Assembly: GCA_037178625.1 (NCBI GenBank)
Contig: CM074144.1
Coordinates: 1,674,001-1,738,000 of the forward strand
DNA length: 64,000 nt
Direction: 5' to 3'
Source of the DNA: Skeletonema tropicum
Lineage: Eukaryota; Bacillariophyta; Thalassiosirophyceae; Thalassiosirales; Thalassiosiraceae
Part shown: piece after piece, positions 52,365 to 61,862 of the stretch
Layout: each line of letters begins with the position of its first letter
How positions within the stretch are numbered: the first letter of the stretch is position 1
Notes under the pieces: generated by a model
What the model was told of the DNA's origin: nothing
The model's database searches: none
Seen by the model: only the letters and a program-made list of their open reading frames with translations
Translations under genes and position numbers: made by a program

Positions 52365-54729
52365 GTGACACTCTGCTCAGCCGAAAAGCTAGAGCGTTAG
52401 CAAGCGCCAGACGACCACTGCCTTGCAAGTCGAATGTCACTTTTGACACAACAAACGTACCACAACTTCATTCTAACCTCTCTTGCGAATTCGCCCACTG
52501 TTAGCCTCACTTCCTGACTATCGTATTTTTCGACTTATGGCCATTTCAAAAAATTTTATCGGCGAAGAAGTCTTGAAAAGCTCTGTTCTTACTATACTCT
52601 TACTATACATGTTATTTCTACTCTATTTCAACTTGCTAGCCTTCCATTCGACGAAGGCTGGAATCTTTGCTTTCATTTCTTGACATAGCGGTTTGAACGA
52701 GTTGATCCCATCGAGTTTTTTGCCTTCCTTTACGTTGTCATCTCGACCCATCCTCGCAAGCTCGTCCCTCTTGAGCAATTCCTTCATTTTATCTAGCGAC
52801 ATGGAGGCCAATGGCTCTACGTTGAGTTGGAGAGTCAATTTCTCTTGTTCATATTCGACTTCAATGCCTCGATGAGCAATCTCCGCTCGAAGGAGACTGG
52901 GAGGAGCTTCATTCTCACGAACTGCGGCGAACCATCTAAACTCAATTGCGCCACCAATAGAGACTGGGATGTGTGGCTTTGCACTTCGCTGATTCTTGCT
53001 AATATTACGTGGCTTCGCTAGAGCAGCCTCCATCTCCTTCTTCTTCTTTTCGACAACTTCGGCTCTTTTCATCTTGTTGCCCGTTCTGTAGTGCTTGAAA
53101 ACTTCAGTGTAAACTCCATCAGGGAGATCCTTCTTTAATTGTTGTGCAACTAGGATTTCGTCGCGAAGATGTGGCAACGAGGCCTGCTTGGCGTTCCGCT
53201 CCTTTCACTTGCTTCACTCTCTTCTTCTCCGTAATAGTTGCTCTTTCCTTTTGCTTCTCGTCGACAGACGCACGGTTGTATGGATGGAAGAGCATAGAAA
53301 ATATTATCAGGCGTGCAGTTCGACGAGCTCCTTTGACGTTAGACCTGGCCATAATATTGATCATCTGCACGAAGCATTCGATCCTCTGTTGATTGGATGC
53401 ATGAGGAACTATATACTCGTGAATAAGATCCAGGATGGCTTCATAGTTCTCACCATCCCACGTATCTTCGTCGAAGAAATCCACCGTTTCAACGGCGACA
53501 AGTGACTTGAATAGGAGGTCTTTGTGCTTTTGAATGAGTGGATCCTTCAGTATCTCAGTCGCATTAGCTCCTTGTGTCAAGTACCGCATGGCTTCACCAA
53601 CATTTACAGTATGCGCAACACCGTATTGTTTTAGATTCTCTAATTCAATTTCTTCGTTTGAAAAATCGAAGGTCCCAGCTTCTAGCATGCCATTTTCACA
53701 AGCTTGTAGCCAGCGGAGTAACTCACGCTTGAACACTTTATGACCGCCCGTCAAATACACGAGCAACGCAGCCGATGTCCATTGCGTTTCCAGATGCTTT
53801 ACCGCACTGGCTAAACACTGCTGGAAAAATGCTTTCGTTACAGCATCCATGAGCTCTCGCCCCGCTAGAGTCTCGTCTACAAGATTAGGTAGACCCTCGT
53901 CCCATATCCTTCAATGCCACTGAAAAAGCGTCATCGCTGCACGTGAAGGCTTTCAGAAGCGTCTTTTTGTCGATGTTGATGCCACATTTCAAACCAAGAA
54001 TCTTGACTAACACATCAGCCTCGTGGAATTGTCCTCTCAATGAAGCAGAGCTGAGTAATACACGCACAACTGCCTTACGAGTTGCCTTTTGGCACTTCCC
54101 GTTCGACAGCGACACCATCCTCCATCGACAATGACGAAATTATTGATTGTATTGACATTGAAGGCAGCAGAAATTTTTGAAACGTAGGTACGATATTGTA
54201 CGTATCACAGAACGATTAATAAAATATTGTGGCCAACACATCCATCTCATTATCGACCCAGAACACCAGCATGATCATCCCGACGACATAAAAACGAATG
54301 AATTGATTCTGGCGACACCAACGTTGCTATTACAGCCAAAAGACTCCCTAAAAATCACCCCAACGAAGAGCAGTACGGAAGTGCGCATGTATGGCATAAC
54401 TGACAACTCGGAGGTCGTCGAATCCACTACATGGGACGATGAGTGAAAGTCGTTACTATACATCATGTTTTGCCGGTCGTATTGGCAAATAAAATGCAGT
54501 GGAAGAGAGAAGAGCTGTCTGCCCCCACCGGCCATGTAAAAAAATTGAAATGGCCATAAGTCAAAAAGTACGATAGTCAGGAAGTGAGGCCAACAGTCGG
54601 CGAATTCACAAGAGAGGGTAGAATGATGTTGTTGATACAGAAGAGTTGTCCGCATCATCATGGGCGTTTTTTATGGGGTCGATGTGACGCTTACTAAATG
54701 TTCTAGCTTTTGGCCGAGCAGGGTGTCAC
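52365..54729. mobile_element. long-TIR DNA transposon, about 2.37 kb
   Basis: Ends GTGACACTCTGCTC (from 52365) and its diverged inverted copy (ending gggtgtcac at 54729) are the start of inverted repeats extending about 180-270 bp inwards, including gaattcgccgactgtt, cctcacttcctgactatcgta and gacttatggccatttcaa on both sides. They enclose a minus-strand gene broken by two frameshifts. I could not find a convincing target duplication, so superfamily is open. Confidence 0.7.
52623..54118 (-). pseudogene. transposon-encoded protein of unknown family, two frameshifts
   Basis: Three consecutive frames join to about 495 residues: MVSLSNGKCQKATRKAVVRV to KDMGRG (54118-53890), then LPNLVDETLAGRELMDAVTK through LTGGHKVFKRELLRWLQACE and YEAILDLIHEYIVPHASNQQ to KGAERQ (to about 53180), then LPHLRDEILVAQQLKKDLPD to KIPAFVEWKASKLK (end 52623). 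Each junction is a 1-nt shift without intron signals. The protein is mostly helical with a K/E-rich coiled segment. I believe similar proteins are repetitive in diatoms, but cannot name the family. It lies inside the long TIRs and is probably the element's own gene. Confidence 0.6.
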
Positions 54730-55206
54730 ATCTTGGCGCGCTAGCCTGATTACAAAAATTCTCTGAGGACTCCGGAACCATCGGAACGCTCAGTGTAATA
54801 GGGACTCCCCATCGGAACGGCACTTTTTGTGACATTGAAGTGACAGATATAATGACGATGCAAGCCGTGGCACATCATGGATTGTGACATATTATTATGT
54901 GTGCATGCAGGCCGAGGCATCCTATCTTGGAGCACCAAGAGATACATGAAGCGCCAAACCTCCCGGGCGTGAGTCAGGAAGTGTATTATGATAAACAAAA
55001 CGTAAAGAACCATACAATAAAGTTAGCTGCTGATATTATTTCTTACGCTTCATTCTCTGCAGTCTGATAAGCATCTTTGGATGGTGCCAGTTTGCCAGAG
55101 CGAGCCTTTCCAGCTTGATCAACCATAAGACTAGCCGTCAAGTACTTAAATTATAAGCTGCCTGCTTTGCAATCCCACCCCCCTCTTGCAATCGCTGCAA
55201 ACACAC
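54730..55206. other. non-coding spacer
   Basis: No supported gene or repeat. Confidence 0.5.
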
Positions 55207-56481
55207 TCAGCATGTGATTGTATACCATTTCATCAGACGCTCCGACACGCAAACCATGGCCAGAGTTCCACTTTTGCTTCCTTCGCTTCGTCTGTTGTCC
55301 ACAACACGTGAAATATTGCTAGCTGCTCCTCCATCAGCCAAGTCGACATAGCTAGGAAACATCCAGTTCACCCCCGACTCTTGAGGTGTAGCTCGCACTT
55401 TTCCCCCGATTTGACCACAAAGTACGTAGCAGGCAATAGCATGAAGAACATCAATGTGCCAGTTCGTAGCATCTAGATGAAATGTCATTAAGTATTGGAC
55501 ACCTTTCTTCGCTTCCCCCAATCCATCATCAAATGCTCCTGATCCACATTCCACTGCACCCCTTCCCACTAGGTGAAAGCAATCTCACCTCCTCGACCGA
55601 CAGCTGCAAATACCACAGCAAGTACACACCTCTTCTCATAACCGGAGGCATCATTCTGATTAAAAAAGAAGTCACACATATTTGACAAGGCCTTCCTGCC
55701 TACCCCGACAGTCGTCTTAGAAAAAATGGTACCACCGCGAGCGAGACACTCTCTGACGACACGGGAGTACCAATCTGAATGTCATTCTGAAATCCCAACG
55801 GCTTAAACTTAGAGAATAAGCAGCTTTCAAGGCGAGTAAAATTCCCCATGATAGTTCCTGGTGCGAGGCCATTGCATTCCTCGCGTCCGGTGCTGTCGAA
55901 TAAGATATCCAATTCATTTGCATCTACATCATCATCTTCCTCATTATCGCCTGCGGCTTTTTTGTAATCAACAAGGAACTTAGCAAATTCTTCCATCAAT
56001 ATGCGAATATGAGGATTTTGAGTATTTGCCATCGAACCATTCACATAAACATTGCCGCAAACGTCTTTTTGAGTGAGCGCATTAAATGATGGATAATTAT
56101 TTTGTGAAGCAAACGCATCCCAATTCTTAATTGCTCCATCATGGCCTTTTTTGGTGCTACTTGCGCAGCCATCGAATGATTTCGCAGGCGCCGGATCAGG
56201 ATTAGCTGAGGCGCCGGCTTCTTATTGTAGGGATTATCAACTTTACGCAGTGTTTGAGGCTGTTGAGGCTCTGTTTCAGTGTTTGTGTTCAAGTTCGCTC
56301 CGCCGGCGTCACTGTCTAAGTACTGCGCCGAGAGGGCGGAGTATATACTAAGGGGTGGCGTTGGGGCCGGAGGTTAGATTGTAAGTTGCCCATTTTGTCG
56401 AAGAATAATTGAAGAATAATGTGTTGATCTATCATCATTTATATGACTCAGAAATGATGATAGTGCCGGCTTCTTCGACAT
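55207..56481 (-). pseudogene. decayed gene, possibly tyrosine-recombinase (Crypton)-like
   Basis: Coding-like pieces in several frames: MSKKPALSSFLSHINDDRST at 56481 and NLNTNTETEPQQPQTLRKVD near 56290. The best stretch (about 56205-55700) reads AKSFDGCASSTKKGHDGAIK, NWDAFASQNNYPSFNALTQK, HIRILMEEFAKFLVDYKKAA and LAPGTIMGNFTRLESCLFSK. A further piece (55569-55207) contains FHLDATNWHIDVLHAIACYV, WMFPSYVDLADGG and ASNISRVVDN. The N-terminal SAM-like helices followed by a W-H-x-D-x-x-x-A-x-x-C block recall the recombinase genes of diatom Crypton-like elements, but no R..H..R..Y set can be confirmed. Stops and frame changes show decay. Assignment is tentative. Confidence 0.4.
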
Positions 56482-56579
56482 GGTCGATATTATTTTTTGA
56501 TGTGATGAAGGGAGGGAAGAGGGAAGGAGGAAAAGGAGGGATGGAGGAGAAGGACGGACGCAAAAAGTTTGTTCAAAAC

Positions 56580-57071
56580 ACGGTGAGAACGGCTTCGCCG
56601 TTCCGTGCGCGTTCCGACGGAACGCGTTCGCGTTCCGATTGAAAAAATTTTCAAGAAAGATGATTACGCGAGTACCGGGAACTGTAAAATTCAAATCAAA
56701 TCCTACTTATGTGACACGTCATCACATATATGTAGAGTGTACGACACATCTGTACCCTAAGCCCCCCCCTACATCATAGTTTATGTATGCAGATGCCAGG
56801 GATGAAGTCAATCTCAGTTTTACGCTTGTGTGAGTGTTCGAACATGGGGTATTACGGACTCTGTCGCATCTATTGTTCATGCACAAGGAACTACACCTAG
56901 TGAGCTAGCTGGCCTTGTTGTAAAGTTGGTGCAGTGTGTGTGTGAAGAAGGGGCCAACAACGATGAGACCCGTCGTGAGTCCAATTCATTTCCATAATAA
57001 GTTCCATTACATAAGACCACATTGATAAGTTAGAAATTGCATCTTTCATCTCTAGAGAAAGCAGGAACATC
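56580..57071. repeat. spacer with copied tail of the 36.7-kb gene
   Basis: A gttccg/cggaac-rich patch lies at 56598-56640. From 56790 to 57050 the sequence follows the last codons and 3' flank of the gene ending at 37559 (ccagggatgaagtcaatctc, tttacgcttgtg, catggggtattacgga), with indels that destroy the frame. It ends at the 3' side of LRR member D. Confidence 0.75.
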
Positions 57072-58874
57072 TCAACCCGATTCTCTCTTCCCTCCCAGCC
57101 GATGCAATACTTGCATCTCCTCCTCTTCTAGTTTACGTTTCTTTGCGAGAATTTCCAACAGTTGCTTCTCCGTCTCTTCAAAATTACGTTTCTTCACATG
57201 TACTTGCTTCAACTGTTGACTCCAGTAACCGTCCGCAACCAACAACGGCACACCTCTGATGAATTTGTACATTGCTGAGAGTTTTCTGCGCTGGAACTGG
57301 TCCAGCGATTCTTCAAGAAAAAAACGGAAAGCGCTAGCCCTATCAAACCAAGCTGCAACTAGAGGAAGAAACGTTAACTTCCATTTGAAGAAAGGCTTCA
57401 AGTCGGCAAGGTCAGGGTAGTGGATGAGAATTTTCCACATGGGCGCGAGGAGCTTACGATGTCCGGGCTCGAGTTTTGTTGAGTAGCGGTTCAATGTGAG
57501 ATATCTCCTGATGTCTTCATGTGCATAATCCAAACCACCGATTGTCTCGATGGTGTGATTGGACGAGTAGATATTGTTGATGCTAGAAGTGTCACAAAGC
57601 AATTTCGAGAAAGCTTCCACCCCTAAGTTTTGGACGTTTCTTGCGACCAAGTTCAAGTGCATCAATGAAGTATTGTTCGCCAACGCTTTTGCTAATACAG
57701 CCGCTGCCTCTTCATTACCCTCTCTCGCAAAATCTAGAGTGCCAAGGTCAAGTTGTTTCAAGCAGGATCTTTCCGATTCAATCAAATTTGATAGAGACCT
57801 TATCCCTGCTATTGTGAACCGGTTATTTGATAGCTGCAGCGATTCTAGATTTTCACTTGTAGCGGCAGTAATTCCCGATACTAAAGCTGTTATCCCATTG
57901 TCGCCGATGGCATTGGACGGTAAGTAGAGATTTTTCAGTGACTTGCTTGTTGTTAATCCGGCTGCGAAGACTCTTGCCCCTTTGTCACCCATGCGCAGCC
58001 CCCCAAGATTGAGGCTTTCTAATCTGCAACTTTCAGATTGGAGAAATGATGACAACGTCCTCAGTTCTGCCACTGTAATGTAATTATTGCCATACAGGTT
58101 CAACTGGACTAAATTTTGACAATGCTTCATCCCTGCCACCAACGGCAGCAAACCATCGTCATCGACATTTGCGCAAAGCAGATTCAGTATTCTCAATTTC
58201 CCCATCCCCCCCATCCTGAGTGCATTCCTGAGAGCTGCACATCCTCCTTCTTCAATCGAATACTCCTCAAATGTAAGTTCTTCCAGCTGCGGTAGAAAAG
58301 TCAGTGCTGTTACGATAATGTCTCTGAAAGCTTCATCGCTGAATTGATTGCCTTCAATAGCGGTACCCTGAAGACAGAGGTGCTTCAAAGATTTACATTT
58401 GACCAACGCCATAGCAAAATTACGAGCACATTGGTCGCTTCCAATGTCGTGGTCGCACCCAAATGTAAAAGTAGTCAAACTTTGGTTTCTGTCGAAGAAG
58501 GGAGCCAAATGGAAGAATGTCGTATCCTCAGGCTCGTTTTCCTTGATTTCAAAAGATTGAATCGACTGATTGCGACAGATCCCCTCCAGCAGACCAACTG
58601 GCATCGGGTCGCCTGACGAACGCAGGAATTCCAAAGTTTTACTCTCGCCAATAAAGTATCCGAGCCAGCCTAAGTCGTCCACATCATCCTCTACAATAAA
58701 TTCGTCGTCGCCATTGTTGAAGCTTCGATCTAATATGGAGAGATACGTAAAATCTGGATCACCATCACGAAGTTTTTGCACGATATCTCTGTTCTGCTCT
58801 GATGAAGTGATATCCTCTGGCTTCACATCTTGTGCGTGCTTCTTGTAATATGCATAATCTTGGCTGCTATCCAT
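57072..58874 (-). CDS. LRR-array member D, 600 aa, intact
   Basis: ATG at 58874 (MDSSQDYAYYKKHAQDVKPE). Domains: a charged N-terminal region (1-90) ending FIVEDDVDDLGWLGYFIGES; ribonuclease-inhibitor/NLR-type LRRs from about 95 to 450 (LNLLCANVDDDGLLPLVAGM, LNLGGLRMGDKGARVFAAGL, LQLSNNRFTIAGIRSL, LDLGTLDF); the family junction SINNIYSSNHT; and a C-terminal domain (about 465-600) with IHYPDLADLKPFFKWKLTFL, SAMYKFIRGVPLLVADGYWS and a K/E-rich coil ending HRLGGKRESG. No signal peptide or NB-ARC. LRR solenoids bind proteins; role unknown. Member of a recent tandem array; a conserved block lies 83 bp upstream. Confidence 0.85.
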   Translation of the reverse strand: MDSSQDYAYYKKHAQDVKPEDITSSEQNRDIVQKLRDGDPDFTYLSILDRSFNNGDDEFIVEDDVDDLGWLGYFIGESKTLEFLRSSGDPMPVGLLEGICRNQSIQSFEIKENEPEDTTFFHLAPFFDRNQSLTTFTFGCDHDIGSDQCARNFAMALVKCKSLKHLCLQGTAIEGNQFSDEAFRDIIVTALTFLPQLEELTFEEYSIEEGGCAALRNALRMGGMGKLRILNLLCANVDDDGLLPLVAGMKHCQNLVQLNLYGNNYITVAELRTLSSFLQSESCRLESLNLGGLRMGDKGARVFAAGLTTSKSLKNLYLPSNAIGDNGITALVSGITAATSENLESLQLSNNRFTIAGIRSLSNLIESERSCLKQLDLGTLDFAREGNEEAAAVLAKALANNTSLMHLNLVARNVQNLGVEAFSKLLCDTSSINNIYSSNHTIETIGGLDYAHEDIRRYLTLNRYSTKLEPGHRKLLAPMWKILIHYPDLADLKPFFKWKLTFLPLVAAWFDRASAFRFFLEESLDQFQRRKLSAMYKFIRGVPLLVADGYWSQQLKQVHVKKRNFEETEKQLLEILAKKRKLEEEEMQVLHRLGGKRESG

Positions 58875-58956
58875 CTTTCTGCTTTCATATATTATAAATG
58901 AAGCGTCACAAGAATATTATTGGAGTAGCTGCAGCAACGGATGTTCGTAAAAATCT

Positions 58957-59025
58957 GGCGGCCGCCCGGGCCAAAAAATTGAGAGTTGAGAGGAGGAAAG
59001 TAAGCCAGTCTACTCGGTGCCGAAG
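58957..59025 (-). promoter_or_regulatory. conserved upstream block (member D)
   Basis: ggcggccgcccgggccaa ... gagttgagaggaggaaagtaagccagtctactcggtgccgaag; the counterpart of 49586-49656 and 61340-61420. Confidence 0.5.
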
Positions 59026-59149
59026 AGCTTTATATTTAGTGTCCAGCAAAAGTGAACTATTATTGCTGAATGATCTGCTACTAATCTGCATGCAACGGAC
59101 CTGCGATGCGGTATGCGGTAAGTAGATATGCGGTGTACAGTGTATGTAG

Positions 59150-59462
59150 TGATTTTCTGTCTCTCTTCGGATTTTCATATATTTTTGGGAAAGAAAAATC
59201 AAAAATGGCTCCTTTCTCGTTTTCAAATCAAATCAAAAATGGCACATACATCTAAATAGAGATGTGTACGACACATTCCCTAAACCCCAATCAAACATAT
59301 TATCTTACTTAGCCTCGGACGCATCAAGATGCCATGCATTCTGAACTCTTGACTTGAAAGCAAAGCAAGGTGGCTAGACTTCAATTAGATGGTGCAACAT
59401 TATTATAGAAGATGCATAACAATAGTTATCTGTCTCCAACATATGTTTATGCAGCGCTACTA
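59150..59462. repeat. shared LRR intergenic sequence
   Basis: atggctcctttctcgttttc, caaatcaaatcaaaaatgg, gtgtacgacaca, ccctaaacccca and atgccatgcattctgaactctt are shared with 61540-61860 and in part with 47040-47235 and 56690-56770. It is the 3' flank and spacer of the array unit. Confidence 0.75.
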
Positions 59463-61238
59463 TTAACCCAGCCTATCCAATACTTCCACTTCCTCTTCTT
59501 CTAATTTACGTTTCTTCGCAAGGAGTTTCAGCAACAGTTGCTCCTCTGTCTCTTCAAAATTACGCTTCTTCACATGTGCTTCCTTCAACCGTTGACTCCA
59601 ATACCCGTTTGCAACCAACAACGGCACACCACGAATGAATTTGTACAACCCCGAGAGTTCTCTACGCTGAAATACTTCGACTGATTCTTCAAGGAATTCT
59701 CGGTTAGGACTAGCCCGCTGAAACCAATCAGCAACCAGAGGAAGAAATTTCAGCTTCCATTTGAAGAAAGGCTTCATGTCGGCAAGGTCAGGGTAGTGAA
59801 AGAGAACTTTACACATGGGAACGAGCTGACGATGTCTGGGCGCGAGATGCCTTGTATTTCTGTTCAGCATAAGATATCTTTTGATGTCTTGATTTGTGTA
59901 ATCCTCGTCCTGATGAAATTGTAAATCACCGATTGCCTCCAGAGTGTGATTGGACGAGTATATATTGTTGATGCTGGAAGCGTCACAAAGCAGTCTTGAG
60001 AAAAATTCCTCCCCTGCGTTGAAAATGCTGTATCCTAAGGCTGACAGCGACGTATTGTTAGACAACGCGTTTGCCAATATCCTTGCCACTGCCAATTGAT
60101 CAGCATTTCTAATCCAGCCAAGATCAAGTTCTTTCAGGCAAGATCTCTCTGATCGGATCAAAGTTGATAGTGACCTTATCCCTTCTTCTGAGAACCGGTT
60201 ATCTTTCATTTGCAGCGTTAGTAGGCTTTCATTTGCAGCGGCAGTTATTGCAGACACTAACGCTGATACCCCTGCATCACCAATTGAATTGTTTGAAAGA
60301 TCAAGGTGTTTGAGCGGCTTGTAGTCCATTAATCCGGTTGCTAGCACGATTGCCCCCTCATCACCCATTTGCAAACGCTCAAGATCAAGGCTTTCCAATT
60401 TGCAACATTCAGATCGAAAAAAGTCTGACAAAGCCGTCAGCCCTGCCACTGTAATTCTATCGCTGCTACAAAGTGTCAACTCAACCAAATTTTGACAATG
60501 TTTCATCCCTGCCACCAGCGACAGCAACCCATCGTCATCAATATGACTGTATATCAGATCAAGGGTTCTCAATTTTTTCATCCCCCCCAACGTTAGTGTA
60601 TTGTGGAGTGTCGCACAACCGGCTCTTCCAAGGTAGTGTTCTCTAAAAGTCAGTCGCTCTAACTGAGTTTGAGAGTGCAGTACTCTTATAATGTTGTTGA
60701 AAGCTTCATCGCTGAATTGGCTGCCATCAGCGCTGACTTCAAAACAGAGATGCTTCAAAGAATCGCATTTGTGCAACGCCATCAGGAAGTATTGAGCACA
60801 TTCGTCGCTTCCCATTCTCAGGCATCCAAGTGTGAAATTTGTCAAATTGTCATTTTTTCCGAAAAAAGGAGCCAAATGGATGAAAGTCGTATCCACGATT
60901 CTGCCACGAACTTCGAGAGATTGAATCGATCGATTCCGACAGATCCCCTCCAGCAGACCAACTGGCGGAAATGGGTAACATGATACATGCAGGAACTTCA
61001 ATGACTTGCTCTCACCAATAACGTACCCAAGCCACCCTAAGTCGTCGCCTTCCTCTACAATAAATTCGTCGTCACGATCGTTGCTGTCTTCATCTAATAC
61101 ATGGAGAGAAGTAAAATCTGGATCACCATCACGAAGTTTTTGCACGATATCTTCGTTCTGCTCTGAGGAAGTGATATCCCTTGGCTTTACATCTTGTGCA
61201 TGCTTCTTGTAATACGAATAATCTCGGCTGCACTCCAT
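59463..61238 (-). CDS. LRR-array member E, 591 aa, intact
   Basis: ATG at 61238 (MECSRDYSYYKKHAQDVKPR). Same architecture as member D: N-terminal region with DPDFTSLHVLDEDSNDRDDE, LRRs (FTLGCLRMGSDECAQYFLMA, LDLIYSHIDDDGLLSLVAGM, LDLERLQMGDEGAIVLATGL, LDLSNNSIGDAGVSALVSAI), the junction SINNIYSSNHT, then MKPFFKWKLKFLPLVADWFQ and GLYKFIRGVPLLVANGYWSQ. The end differs from D (EEEEVEVLDRLG, with an extra leucine-rich LLLKLLAKKRKLE), a subtype shared with member F and the solo fragment at 47.3 kb. Confidence 0.85.
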   Translation of the reverse strand: MECSRDYSYYKKHAQDVKPRDITSSEQNEDIVQKLRDGDPDFTSLHVLDEDSNDRDDEFIVEEGDDLGWLGYVIGESKSLKFLHVSCYPFPPVGLLEGICRNRSIQSLEVRGRIVDTTFIHLAPFFGKNDNLTNFTLGCLRMGSDECAQYFLMALHKCDSLKHLCFEVSADGSQFSDEAFNNIIRVLHSQTQLERLTFREHYLGRAGCATLHNTLTLGGMKKLRTLDLIYSHIDDDGLLSLVAGMKHCQNLVELTLCSSDRITVAGLTALSDFFRSECCKLESLDLERLQMGDEGAIVLATGLMDYKPLKHLDLSNNSIGDAGVSALVSAITAAANESLLTLQMKDNRFSEEGIRSLSTLIRSERSCLKELDLGWIRNADQLAVARILANALSNNTSLSALGYSIFNAGEEFFSRLLCDASSINNIYSSNHTLEAIGDLQFHQDEDYTNQDIKRYLMLNRNTRHLAPRHRQLVPMCKVLFHYPDLADMKPFFKWKLKFLPLVADWFQRASPNREFLEESVEVFQRRELSGLYKFIRGVPLLVANGYWSQRLKEAHVKKRNFEETEEQLLLKLLAKKRKLEEEEVEVLDRLG

Positions 61239-61339
61239 CTTTCTGCTTCTATATTATCAATGGAGCGACACAAGAATATTGTAGCTGCAAGCTACAAGCC
61301 ATCGATGTTCGTAAAAATCTTGCCCCTTCGCTTCATTCC

Positions 61340-61420
61340 GGCGGCCGCCCGGGCCAATCAAAATTATTATTTAGAGTTGAGAGGAGGAAAGTATTTAAGC
61401 CAGTCTACTCGGTGCCGAAG
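61340..61420 (-). promoter_or_regulatory. conserved upstream block (member E)
   Basis: ggcggccgcccgggccaatc ... gttgagaggaggaaag-tatttaagccagtctactcggtgccgaag, 102 bp before the ATG. Compared with member D it has a 4-bp insertion (tatt) before taagccag. Confidence 0.5.
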
Positions 61421-61862
61421 AGGTTTAAATTTGGTTTCCGGCAAATTGAAATCGCTGAAGAATTGATCACAATGTCAAATTGGAGCCTCTGGAACCTGCG
61501 TGCGACCTTTGGATTTATTTTTGAGAAAGAAAGATCAAAAATTAATGGCTCCTTTCTTGTTTTCAAATCAAATCAAATCAAAAATGGATGCTTAAGTGAC
61601 ACGTCATCACATGCACATACATCTAACCAGAGACGTGTAAGATACATACCCTAAACCCCATTCCCCAGTACATGTGTATCGTGTATCTATCGTATTTATG
61701 ATTTGTGTAGCAATAAGTAGTTCAGCTCCTGCTTGGACGGATGCAAGTTGCCATGCATTCTGAACTCTTGGATTGAAAGCAAAGCAAGGCTAGACTTCAA
61801 TAGAAGAAGAATAACAATACCTAGTTATCTGTCTTCCTGAATCTGTTGATGCATCGCTACTA
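61421..61862. repeat. shared LRR intergenic sequence
   Basis: Second copy of the spacer described at 59150-59462, including tgacacgtcatcaca, gacgtgtaagatacataccctaaacccca and gccatgcattctgaactctt. Confidence 0.75.
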
